From contig OX359195.1 of NCBI GenBank assembly GCA_947172415.1, forward strand, positions 4,935,501 through 4,999,500: a stretch of 64,000 nucleotides of DNA, in the 5' to 3' direction. Shown in pieces: positions 48,755 to 60,654 of this stretch. The position numbers and the translations under genes are program-made. How positions within the stretch are numbered: the first letter of the stretch is position 1; the number at the start of each line of letters is the position of its first letter. The DNA is from Chondrosia reniformis (lineage: Eukaryota; Porifera; Demospongiae; Chondrillida; Chondrillidae). The notes below the pieces were generated by a model. That model was not told the origin of the DNA, made no database searches, and saw nothing but the letters and a program-made list of their open reading frames with translations.

Positions 48755-51700
48755 ATGGGTGCGTACAAATACTTACAAGAACTCTACAGAAAGAAGCAAT
48801 CTGACTTGCTCCGTTTTCTCTTGAGAGTCAGATGCTGGCAGTACAGGCAGCTGTCAGCTATACATCGTGCCCCTAGGTCGACACGTCCAGATAAAGCCAG
48901 ACGTCTTGGATACAAGGCAAAGCAAGGATATGTCATTTATCGTGTGCGCGTACGTCGAGGTGGACGGAAGCGACCGGTTAGGAAAGGTGCTACCATGGGC
49001 AAGCCAACAAACCAAGGTGTGACGCAGCTAAAGTTCCAGCGTAGCCTGCGTTCTGTTGCTGAGGTAAGCAGGATTATAGATTGTATTGTATGAAAGTTGC
49101 ATTAATATTTAAAGTGCAAAGTGGTGTTGCATTAGTCAGACCATAGACTATATAAACTACGTAACCGGGACTGGAATCCGCCTACGCACGGCTGTGGCTA
49201 TGTTTGTTGTAATTCCGTTATTATTACGCAATATTTCCGGTTTACGTATAGAGCGAAAAGATGGTCGACGAATGAAGTAATGTAAATGACGCCGATTTAT
49301 TCGACTCGAGTGTAAATCAGTCAGTTTTCAAACGTGTAAAAAGTGTTTTAAGAAGATGGCTGTGTCATATAGAAGCGAAATAGACGTTATCGATCTTTTG
49401 AGTACCTTGTTGAAGAAGTTATTCGACGGCGATTATTCCAGCCCCACTATCAAGCGTCATAGGACGATTCAGGAGCATATTCAAACTATTTTGAAGTCAG
49501 ACAAGTTTCCTCTTTTGGCCACCACTTTATATAAAGAATTAAGCGACTTGCTGAACAACTTACCTCCACCAGGAAGGAGAAATAACTCCTTTCAAGCTCT
49601 TCTTTGGCCAAGATTTCACGAATTTCGTGTTAAACATGTGCCTCAAATCTGGCATACGACTATTGGGACAGCTGATCCCATATTGATGCAAAGGGCAAGT
49701 CTAGACTTGCTAATAAAAATTATTGAATTGAGAAAGAAGGAATTTGCACCAACTGTAGTGGCTCCGGGAAAGCAAGAAAAACGAGCCAAACTCTCCTTTG
49801 AGGAGCAGAATGCCACTAGGTATGTGGCTGGCTATGTTCTCAGGAAATTAAAAAAGAAGTATTCTTCTATGAGGGGTTCTTTAGCCATATGGGAAGCCAT
49901 CTTGGGAATGGAAGAGGACTCTTCCCATGAAGGTGATGAAGAAGAGACAGACTTTCTATCTTATACGCGTGCATGGATAGACTATATTGATAAGGGTGGA
50001 CTATATAAAGTAAAAGATGAAGTATATCTTTTTTTGTGGAGTTGGAACTGTCAATTTATCCACTACTGCATGAACATCTTCTGTCTGTCAGTAGCACAGA
50101 ATTGAAGGATGCTATTGCGGCAAAGGTCAAAGAGGATGAAGATGTGTTGTTTTCTTGGTCCCTTATAACAGTTGCTCTAACACAAGAGGAAATGGACCAG
50201 CTGCTCAATGATATCATTAACATCTGGATAAATTTGCGCGGGTTTGCCCTGGCATCCCTCTTTGTTGAACAGTATAAAGAAACTGTTCAAAAAAATACCA
50301 TTAAGTCAAAGGGACTGCGCAGGCAATTATTAGGAGATAAAGAAGGTCATTAACTGTATAGCTACATGTATTTTAATACATGTATGTGCATGCATGTAAG
50401 TATAACGATATATAAGTGTATAGGTGTATGTGATTCATGAAACTGAACGTTTTTGATTACGCTTTCGCAATGCAACCTCAGATACTGAAACTGAGGTAAC
50501 ATTCTCTTCTCTACCACGGACATTACCCTGCTCCTTCTTTGAAAGACCTGTGGCTACTCTTAAGATATTTGCCGTGGTACTAAATTGTTGTACATTTTGT
50601 GGTACTTTGTCCTCCCATCAACTGTCTGCACGACCCATGTATCAGGCAATTCAATTTGGACCTGTTTATGCAGGTTGCCATACTATATGAATTAACCAGA
50701 CTGGACCCTTGCCCTTTTAGCTTACTTTGCGCACTTTAGCTGTCCTACCAATCTTTTTAGATCGACTCAGTCGATGGGAAAGAGATCTCTTGCTATTTGA
50801 AGTACTAGGATTCGACATATCACTGTACAATACTGGTTTAGTCGATTGTTAATTATATTCATATATTATGTAAACAATTGTCTTTGTTGTGGCAGTTCCC
50901 GTGACCACAACTTAGCTAGGTATACGGGTTGATGATGGCAGATTTACTAGGCTCATAGGTGCCTTACGAAAGAATTACGGGAAAAGTATGGCCGATAATA
51001 GCATGGTTCAGCTATTCAGCTTTTCAATAAAAAAACCTGGCGAAAAACGGCCAAGTGGTTATTGAGTTTTACTGCAGAAAGTATTAATGTATAAAATCGG
51101 GTAAATTTAAGGACTATTTTCGAATTTCTAAAGAGAGAAGTGAGTTAAGCGTCAAGTAAGCACGTAATAGCACGCAGGCAGATGTATATGACTTGTTTAG
51201 CACAGTCAAAATGTTGTATGAAGCGCCGTTTTTTGGCAAACTTGCAGAAATAGCAAGACATGTTACTCTTTTTTTGGGTAAACTGATAGTCGATGCAAGG
51301 ATGGCTAAGACGATTTAATTCGATAACGAACGTTTTAGGTTGAGTGTAATGCTTGTTTTGTCACCTGATATGTTTAACTTTCAATTACAATGTTTGCTTG
51401 CTGAAGTAAAGGCTCATAAAAAAGGTGCTCTTCAAGTACGCAAGGGAAAATACAACAAACATAGCCACACAGGAAGTGACGTAACATTATTATTTATACA
51501 GATGCTACGCGTTATAATCCTCAATTAATATAGTAATACTGTGGTGATTCCAGTCCCGGTTACGTAGTTTATATAGTCTATGGTCAGACCCTCTTGCTAC
51601 AGCATTAAATGAACTACTTCCTTAAATCTAAAGATAAGTAGATGTAACATTTTGTTTAAATGTAATTAGTAAAGGCGTAAAATCTAGGGTAAAATTGAGA

Positions 51701-52067
51701 TTCAGTTTGACTAATTGTATAGTAGATTTTATTTTCAGTTTTCTTTTTGTCCTTTTTGCAGGAAAGAGCTGGTCGTCACTGCGGTGCTCTTAGGGTGCTC
51801 AGCTCCTATTGGGTGGCGCAGGACTCTACTTACAAGTTCTTTGAGGTCATCTTAATAGATCCCATGCACAAGACGATTCGAAGGGATCCTAGGATTAATT
51901 GGATTTGTAATGCTGTTCACAAGCATCGTGAGCTCAGGGGCTTAACGGCAGCTGGTAAAAAGAATCGTGGTATGGGTAAAGGTCATCGTTATAACAAAAC
52001 TATTGGTGGATCAAGAAGGAAGAATTGGAAGAAACACAACACACTGTCCCTCAAGCGTTATCGTTGA
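48755..52067 (+). CDS. RPL15: large ribosomal subunit protein eL15
   Basis: Two coding exons, 48755-49063 and 51762-52067, give 204 residues, the same length as in human. The protein shows [72 protein letters not shown] and the end LSLKRYR. eL15 is a basic rRNA-binding protein of the 60S subunit. The start at MGAYKY rather than the in-frame Met upstream is fixed by the acceptor at 48751. The 2.7-kb intron is mostly a TIR transposon. An AATAAA lies at about 52177, 13-18 bp from the R3 stop codon on the opposite strand. Confidence 0.97.
49356..50353 (+). CDS. transposon-encoded protein, one frameshift
   Basis: The frame from 49356 runs about 227 codons, then shifts at a T7 run (50029-50035) into the frame that continues to TAA at 50351-50353. 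Together they make a protein of about 332 residues. Visible blocks are a helical start, [59 protein letters not shown] and a basic end. Similar proteins of this arrangement are known to me as uncharacterised transposon-linked proteins in cnidarians and sponges. No DDE triad is recognisable. The one-base loss breaks the frame unless the run slips. Function is unassigned. Confidence 0.7.
50435..50818 (-). CDS. small basic protein encoded on the opposite strand of the transposon
   Basis: A first exon 50818-50726 (31 codons, [20 protein letters not shown], then [11 protein letters not shown]) ends at AAA|GTAAGC. Two continuations are possible in phase: acceptor at 50662 (TAAACAG) giving 33 more codons to a stop at 50560, or acceptor near 50612 giving 58 codons to a stop at 50435 with a basic end ([12 protein letters not shown]). 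The longer reading is more protein-like. A Ser/Arg/Lys-rich start suggests a nucleic-acid-binding or nuclear role. It runs convergent with the plus-strand gene. Confidence 0.5.
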
Positions 52068-52194
52068 TGTATTTGTATGTCAAACAATTTTGTTTGAACC
52101 TACTGTACCTTATATTTGATAAATATATTCATTGTTCATTGAGTTAATGTAATGAGAGCAAACGAGCACAAACAAAAATAAATCTTTCCAATAA

Positions 52195-53154
52195 TTATTC
52201 ATCTTCATCTGGTAAGCAGTGACAATCTCTTTGATGTTTCTACAAAATTAGTAGGTAACTGTACATGTACTGGATAATGGCCCATGAATGCAGATAGGTG
52301 ATCATGAATGCTATAATATATATGTTGAATTTAATTGAAATATCTTGTGTACTTTTTACAGTTTACTTGTACGAATATTTACACAAGACTAAAACTTTTG
52401 AGTTTTGTAACTGTTCTCTTCGTCATAGAAACTCAGCTAAGGCTTACACTGGGTATGTTTTGCATACAAAGTATCTGTACCTTTATATTTCCAAGAGTTA
52501 CACTTTCACCTGTTACAGGACATATATAAAAGTAATGTCCTTGTTGAGTCCTAATTGCCAAGCTTTCATAAAACTATAGATATATGATAAATTGTCACAA
52601 CATATAGGTTGACTACTATCAATCAGAATGAGGTACCCTAGTGATCTTCTTTCTTCTGCACCTCTCACCCAGAAAACACTCCCTAAAAAGCATATGTAGG
52701 CATTTAAATATAAAAGTATACATTTAATAGTTTATATAGATAGATAAGATAAGGTGGCATTGGAGGATTGGGTCTGTAAGTTGTGTAACTCTGGTGAGAC
52801 TGAGGATGCAACCCATTTTATTACCAAATGTCTCATTTTTAACAATTTAAGACGTAAATTATTTAATGAGTGTAATATTACTAACCCTTATTTTTAATCT
52901 CTAACAAATGTACATAAGTGCCTCTATATCCTCTCATATCCTAATAAACAGATTACCAACTGTATCTATCTCATGTACTTACACCACACATCAGTCACCT
53001 AGTTTTATAACATGCAGTTTTATAAATGCATACAATTTACATTCCCCTTCATCCCTATCCAGTTGCAGATGTCCTTAGTGTGACTTGTAAACCCTTATGG
53101 TTGGGCTGTCTTTACTGACTTCAGTTTTGTATAGCATGTCACAATAATAAACAA

Positions 53155-53198
<44 letters not shown>

Positions 53199-56100
53199 AA
53201 ATATACAATCATACATACAGAGAGTGAGGCAAAAAGTAAATGACAAAGGAAAGAATATGTGCTCTTCTAAGTTGAGTGATATAATCAATGCTTTATACAG
53301 TACCTGTCTAATGTGGTCAGCCTTGACTTATTAGAAAGGTGGCTATAGCCTTAGGCCCAACCATATATAGTCTCACGTAGCTAGACCTCTTTCTGGGAGA
53401 AAGGGTCGGGTACAATGGCTATGTGTGGCTTGTGTAGAGACCCCAGAAGAGGGGGGGATATTAACTACTCGAGTTGTGTAAACAATCTAACAAAGGATTA
53501 TAAATGTGTTGTAGCTGTGTTCCTTTGCACTGTGTGTTTCATTGCATGTGACTGTATAGTCCCTCCTTCAATTGTTTACATAACACTGATAGGTATGGGC
53601 AGGTGTTTGCCGCTAGACGCAGGTAGGGAATGTAATTATGCCCCCCACCCCCCATAACTGTATAATTTTTGCTAGGGCTTTAAAGGGTAGCCATATAGGT
53701 AACCACAATCACTGGTTTTACTGTACAAGCAAGCAAACCACCCGTAAGTAGAGGTGCACAAGCACATATAGTCATTCATACGTAATAGGTTTTCTGAGGC
53801 TTAAGCAGCAGGTTTTAGTTAAGGTACGTACATATGTATGCACTTACATTTTTGCTGTCTCATTTACAGTAGGACCCTTCTCCATTTCTTTGGAGCAAGC
53901 TCTGCAGTAGGAATGAGTACAGCTTGCTGTTACTGGATCTTCAGCAAACTGCTTACAAAATGGACAAATATATTTCTCTAGGTCCCTTCGATCAACTGTA
54001 TCTCCTTCAATCCTCCTATAGAAACCCTGATGGGTAATGCAAGGTAGACAATAAACTTGTCCTTTAAAGGTTCTGACTAGGGAATCAGTGATTTGCTGAC
54101 AGCCTTCACACCTGACACTTTGGCCTGTTGCCTCATTAGCTGAAATGGTCTCAGAATTTTGTAGTTCTTCCCTATAGAAGCACACGAAGTAATTCTAAAA
54201 TTTGGGCATAGCAACATTCAATTTATAACAAAACATAATGGTACAACTTCGCATTAAAAATAGGTAAAACTAACTCTTTTTCTTCTAACTTCTTCTTTAA
54301 ATCTTTGAGCAGCAAGTAAATGATTTCTTCAAGGTTTTTACGCTGTGTCAAAAGGAAGCCTTCCCTGGGGCTAGATGACACACTATAAAATAAAATAAAC
54401 CAAATGAAATAATAATTACCATGTCTGGCAAGTTTAAAGACTTACAGGTAAATAGAATCTTAGCAGCTTAAAATATTACCGGAAAATACATCCATAAACT
54501 ATACAGTAAGCAACAATCAGAGAGGTTATTGATGCATGACAGCTATTCAAAGAGGAAGGATTACGTACCTCAGGACATGAATAGCTAATAACAATGACTG
54601 ATTCTAAAAATGATATCTACTTTCATACTACATCTAAAAAAGCAGGAACTCACTAGAGGTTTGTCAAACTGACATCGAAACAGGCATCTGTAGAACAAAA
54701 TTAGATAGGGACATTACATACATATACTGTATACAGAATTCTGATAAAACATACCCTCTAGGGTCATGGAACGCTGTGCTATATAAGCAAGGCACTTCAC
54801 ATTTAAATCAAATTATATTATTTATATGTTAGCTAAGCAAAGTTGAACAGAAAACATGCACAATTGCTGTTTACTTAAACAAATCAGCTGAAGTAGTGTG
54901 CTTTAACTGTGTTATACTGCTGTTATAGCCTTTATCATATTTACAGGTTCAATGAGCACAAGGGAGTTAGGCTAGCATCTTTATTATCCATTTTTACTTC
55001 AGCTATATTGTCACCCATTTAATTCAGACTGGTTTTAACTTTGTACTGTGAACATGTTGAGTGTCACGATTATTGATTGAACTACTAGCTGAAGTGTACT
55101 TTGTACTGTTCTATTATCAATAGTTTATGTTGCTGTTGCTCAATAATACCTCTGGATTAAATCATGGTCGCAACAAACAATCCTTATCACTTCAAATGCA
55201 CCTACGTATATATGGGGTATGTTTAATACTGTAATATTTACAACATTGAGTAATCATATACTGCATATAGAGTGCGTATGGTACAAAGTACAATCCTGTG
55301 TTATTACGGAATTCAAAGGCGTTGTCACATATAACAGGCAATCTAATACTCCTATGCACAGTGATCTCATGTGCATACTATATCCCAGGTATGCTACAAA
55401 AGAGGTCCACTGTTACATGTAACTATTAGATACGCACTTGTTCTCATTTTGCATAAAAATATATCATTTCCACAAAATTTACTTTCTTAGTCTCAAGATA
55501 AGCAAACTTTTTTTGTCTTAACAGGTTTTATCAGTAGCCATTGAACTAGGCTTATTAGCTGTAGTTGCTATATGCAGTTTTGCACACAGTTTTCTATTAC
55601 GTAATAACAATATAAGGGGGTCTTACAGCTTGATAATCGAAATAATAATACCCCAATAACAGAGGCCTCAGTATCTATACACAAATGCATGCTGTATATT
55701 GAAAGGTTGCCTTAATTATGATTCACACTCACCATTGAACAACCTGAACTTATATTTCATAATCTCATTTTTTGGCAAAAATCCCATTGGTTGCATAACA
55801 TAAACTGATCTTTTAGATGAGAGTTCAAAATCTTTGACATCACTAATACATGGCTGACTTACAGTGGTTGATGGTCTATAAACTTGGTGAAGAACAAGTG
55901 CGTTACAAACATCTAAAAAGAGAAAGAAGCATACAATAGAAATAATAAGCTAAAAACAAAAATTGTAGGCTTCATGTACAGTTACTTAGGACTTTACTCT
56001 TTGCTTCTCTTTTGTGAAAAGTAAGCCACTGTCTTTGGTAAATATTCCCCTATCCTACTATGTATGTACATACAACCACACCATTCACCATTGGTGCCAT

Positions 56101-59100
56101 CAAGTCAAATGCACTGCTGCCTGCACTTTAAAACCTATAAACCTATGTTTAGTTTGCTAGGCAATGTTTCTACATATATATTGTCTACCCTTCACATAGT
56201 TTATTGCATGATATGCACAGGTTAAAGGTTCTATACCACTACATGGCTCCTTACTAAAAAGGTAGCTTATTAAATAAACATCCACAGGTTTAATTTGTGT
56301 CTGTATACAAGAATAACTGTGTATAAATAGACGTGCTCTGAGGCAGGTTGTAAAGTGATCTTAGGCACACCTTGTTTAGTAAGGCTACCGGAGAATACTA
56401 AGGGGAAAATGTCATAGCTACATGTCTAAGCATTGATGGAGCATATAAACGCATTAGTCTCTTATATATGTACGTATGCATTTAATGTATGTATGTATGT
56501 ACAAATTTAGACTTACGGGATTCAGAACAATGACATAAAATCTCTAGGCCAGATAAAGAAGATATAAGTTCCTAGACAACATGAAAAAGCAATTAACATA
56601 TATGTACTGTACTACTGCATATGTAAATATATAAGAAATTAAAATATACGTATGTACGTACATACAAACTGATCAATACAAAATCATGGGTACAAGGTTG
56701 GCTGTTAACGTAATAAGTAATTTTCTTAATAGTAACATTGTTCTTACAAAGATTTTAGGCTTTTAGCATATGTACGTATGTACAGTACTTCAGTATGTAT
56801 ACATACATATGAGGTCCACAAACAGAAAAAAAAACATTTGGCTGCATCTAGCAAGAAAACACTAGAAGCAAATAAACTTAAGTCTTACTTCTAAATCTTG
56901 ATTGGGTGAAACAAAAAGTTTGACATTTGAGTGGGATTCATTCCATACGAACAGCAAGTTCAGCATGTAGCTGCCAGGTTCATTGTCATAAATGGTAGGA
57001 TTCATGTCTGCTATTAAAAATAAGTAATTGACAATGAAAGCTACGTATGTTTTATATATGATCCCTACTTAAAAGATTACCTGACTGTCAACACAATTAT
57101 CATAGAGCAAGCACACAAGACACTTACGTACGTACAATAAGCGAAGGTGAAACATTATGCATGGCAAAGTATTCTGAAACTAGTTTAATAAACAGGTACT
57201 TTTTATAATTGAAGTAACCTTTGGCAGCGGATTGAAGAAAGCCTTCCAATTCATTGATTCCTTTTAAATCATCTTCTCGAACCAAGGATAAAATCACTTC
57301 CTTTACCATTTTCCTCTTTTCTACCTCATCAATGCCTTTAAACAGTGACTCACTAGCTTCTGTAAAAACCAAGCCAAAAAAAGTGTATAAAGATGGAAGT
57401 TAATATGTATATAGCTAACCACAATTGAACATAATGTCACCTACACAGGAAGACCATTAAAAAAGGGTTACAGAGTGGTGTGGTAAAGCTTTAGACTAAA
57501 GAAAGGACGATCACTTACCAGTGATAAACGTTTGTGGACAATACGCAGCAGGTGGCTTTACTAAGCCAAGGAGAACATTCTATAAAAGAGAAGAATGCTA
57601 AACCAGTCATCAACACTCAATTTAGTCTTGTTAATCAAATACTATTCATATCATATCAAACGTTATGTAAATGGATTAAATATTTTTGGCTGCTCAGCTT
57701 GCCCACTTGTCCTGTCAAGCTGGTCTCGCAACATTCCCAGGAAAAAAAATCAAGTTCCATATAAGGAGCTGATTTTAGTTACAAAAGTTTTTACACTTAT
57801 ATAAAAATTATCAGTGTAATGACAGCAGAACAGCATTACCTATTAAAAGTACCGAAAAGAATGTCTTGCTAAGGGGCCATCCTTACAAATTAGTTCGCAA
57901 CCAGAAATCAACATGCTTGCCATATTTATGGTTGTTAGCCATAAAGCGTTCATAAATATACATTTACGTATAAGCAGCGCAAATACTGTCTGTATAAGTT
58001 TAATAAAAGTATAAATTGCTTTAGACGCTCAAGCATCCAATATATTCAAGTCAGTCACTCTACGGTGGCTACGAGTCTATCTAACTTGTTCATCATAATA
58101 TTTAAGCATTTTGTGGGTAAATGTAATACTGCTCTTCCACTAACAAAGCCAATGAAATGGGCAAGAAGTATATACACATATGTACATTCATTATTCCATA
58201 AGAATTGAGGAAAAGTAAACATTTGTATGAGGCTTACTCCATCAGGTAGTAGATGAAATAGAAATGTACAATTCAAAGCTGGGGTTGCTGGACTATCAAG
58301 TACTCCTAACACAAAACAACCTTCTCCCTAAATGAAAAGACACTTATACAAATAATAAATGACGTGAGTGCACATAATACAATAGAACAAGTAAATATAC
58401 AATGCAAATTAATAATAATGTTATATATACGAATGCAATGTAACAAATTTAATTGTCATACGTATAACTCCATTAAAGGTCAGGCATATGTATTATGCAA
58501 ATATACTGAAAAAAACTTACAGTTTGTACCATATTATTATATGTAACAATTCAAACAGGCAATATGTACGTATGTACCTTCTCATGTGATAGGTCTCATA
58601 AAGCAAAGCATATTAATGTACACTGTAAGTATATATATATATATATGTATATATGTACGTACGTATGCATACTTACTGAGACAAATACAGATGATTCATT
58701 TAAATTTACAAAGTGTTCAATCTGAAGGTGGTTAGGATATACATATTCCGTTACTAGAAAATGGAACAAGAGATAATGAAGTATAAACTGTTTACTAAAA
58801 TTAACGTACATAAGTGAAATCAAACTGTGATCATATAGAATGCTATTTCTATATGATCACCATGTGATCACCATTTGATTTCACTTACACACATACTTTT
58901 GTCTTGGCACCAAAGTACTGAAACAGAGTTGGGTTAGGTACGTACATACGTGGCACATTTAATGATATTCATCACATGCCATGATTTGTGATGTTGAGAT
59001 ATTGTGTAATCATAGACCATAACATACAGTATTATAGTGCTTAAACTACGTATGGTACATATATTATTGTATAGATTCAATGAAAGGTATTCATTGATAA

Positions 59101-60527
59101 GTATAACAGGCCCTTCATTGATATTCATATGATTTCTTATTGTAGTTACATAGTCACCAAAATGTATTAAACTTCTGCTGTGCTAAGTGGATTGTATTTG
59201 GTTTCAGTTTTGATTTAATCAGAAAGTTTCACAAAAACATACAAAATTCTGGCAATATGCTTATCTTTAATATGATAAATATAGATACTAAACACACCCT
59301 CAAATAATTGGAACAAAACACAATGGTAGAATCTAATCCATGCATATGGTGTCAGTGGTCACAGACATACACACATCAATTATAAACATCTATAGAGTTT
59401 TGCAATTCTGATGTTAACTCATGTTATGAAAATGAAAATTACCAAGCCTATTTAGTATTGACACCACAAAGTTTTTACTGGCTCCATTTGTAAGACTCAA
59501 TAAAAACAGTGGTAAAGGGTCTTCTTTTTGAGTAAATAAAAGATAAATAGTCTGATTTAATTGCTAGTCTTAATAACAAAGCTGGAGTTTAATCCTAACA
59601 AATTGTCTTTGGATCATATCTATATACATACATTGAAATGTTTTTTTTTCTAACTAAAATTGTTGACTCCAAAATCATTGAGAATACAGTCCAGTAAACA
59701 CAATTTGACCTTAAGTATGTAACCATTTTAATATTACCTTTTAGAGAGCTATCCTTAGTGTCTTCACTTTCTTCTTGGCTGCCACTGTTGTCAGATAGTA
59801 TCTTTTCAACTAAATTTCTGCTTTTTTCTTCATAAGTAACAATATCATTCAATGTTTGGTCAGCTTGACTCTTTAATTCAGTGATATCCTCTTTTAATTG
59901 AATGATTTCTTTACATTGTTCAGTAAGTCGTTTGCGATAATAAAAAAATGCTTCTTTAATTTCTGAAGTATCACTAAGGTCGCTAGAAAAATTGAGGTTT
60001 TCTCTTGTCTTTCTATCTACAGCGATGCCTACAATATGTTCCGTCTGTAGCTCAACATCTTTAGAATTGATTTCACTCTCTAGTGTCAGTTTTGAAGACC
60101 TATTCTTATCTTGCAAGATTCTTTGTACCTTCTCCTGGGACCTTGACTCTCTATTTTTTGGATGTAAATATATATCACGTAAATTGACCAGATTCAACAA
60201 TCTACAGCAGTCTTCATCAGTTGTTTGCTTAACTGATGTGCCATCAGCTGATGTATCAGCAAAATATTGACTATTGGGTGTGTTTCCAATTACAATAAAT
60301 TGTTCTCCTGTACCTATACGTGTACGTTAAAATGTAAAATCAATAAATATTTAGGAATTTTAATCATTCGTACTTAAGCTCTGTGGTTCATTTACTGTAC
60401 AGATATCAAAACATTAGATCAAACCTTTGTATCGTCCCAGTTCTGTTTCATCAGCTGTGTCTCGAAATGTATCAGAAAGGGAAATTTGTTTTACTCCTTG
60501 ATAACTCACACTGTCTCTCGGTCGCAT
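52195..60527 (-). CDS. R3: coiled-coil, RING-like and TRAF-like zinc-finger protein
   Basis: Fifteen exons fit in phase (713 residues): 60527-60425, 60313-59738, 58753-58677, 58327-58238, 57579-57519, 57359-57132, 57010-56889, 56571-56517, 55912-55733, 54687-54654, 54382-54275, 54171-53848, 52682-52637, 52573-52481 and 52239-52195. Residues about 130-200 form a coiled coil (QCKEIIQLKEDITELKSQAD). The middle 300 residues match no domain I know. Exon 12 has an extra CEGC...CLPC pair, then CPFC ... CTHSYCRAC. Exon 13 supplies C-x5-C and KKIT. Exon 14 has YFYICPVTG, and exon 15 KHQRDCHC. A LINE 3' end sits in intron 12. It shares a 127-bp divergent promoter with Z-E and converges on RPL15. Confidence 0.86.
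52745..53199 (+). mobile_element. LINE 3' end with ATT microsatellite tail
   Basis: The frame LCNSGETEDATHFITKC is the CxxC..H..C zinc knuckle typical of the C-terminus of CR1/RTE-type reverse transcriptases. A 3' UTR and an ATT run at 53157-53199 follow. It is 5' truncated, inserted in R3 intron 12 in the opposite orientation. Confidence 0.75.
53200..53847. other. rest of R3 intron 12
   Basis: A plus-strand frame at 53415-53657 with several Cys residues is open, but it has no splice context or recognisable motif. I do not call it a gene. Confidence 0.4.
58814..58880. repeat. palindromic element in R3 intron
   Basis: GTGAAATCAAACTGTGATCA and ATTTGATTTCAC are inverted around TATAGAATGCTATTTCTATA. 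It is a small foldback. Confidence 0.7.
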
Positions 60528-60654
60528 CTCATTATAATTGGAATATTCTATATTTGGAATATTCTATATTTGGAATATTCTATATTTGGCATACTCTATT
60601 TATATTTTTAGGGCTGTTTTTCCTCATACTGAAAGGATTCGTCGGTGTCAAAAA
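60528..60654. promoter_or_regulatory. 127-bp divergent promoter of R3 and Z-E with 16-bp tandem repeat
   Basis: The two start codons (R3 at 60527 on minus, Z-E at 60655 on plus) are only 127 bp apart. Three and a half copies of GGAATATTCTATATTT fill 60537-60590. Each copy contains the palindrome GAATATTC. A TATTTATATTTTTA block follows on the Z-E side. The repeat probably binds a dimeric factor and drives both genes; that is inferred. Confidence 0.6.

Larger units (their letters stand above)
49141..51583 (+). mobile_element. 2.44-kb DNA transposon with 38-bp perfect TIRs in RPL15 intron
   Basis: The terminal inverted repeats 49141-49178 and 51546-51583 (CCATAGACTATATAAACTAC and on) are perfect over 38 bp. 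They are flanked by TCAGA on both sides, a 5-bp target-site duplication. Perfect ends suggest a recent insertion. It carries a plus-strand gene (49356-50353) and an opposed spliced frame (50435-50818). I cannot assign it to a named superfamily. Confidence 0.92.

Noticed and set aside
52298..52579. 93-codon plus-strand frame
   Set aside because: It is antisense to R3 exon 14, whose motif, length and phase match R1 and R2.
53415..53657. 80-codon Cys-containing plus-strand frame as a zinc-finger gene
   Set aside because: Cys spacing is irregular, there is no splice context, and it lies in an R3 intron next to a LINE.
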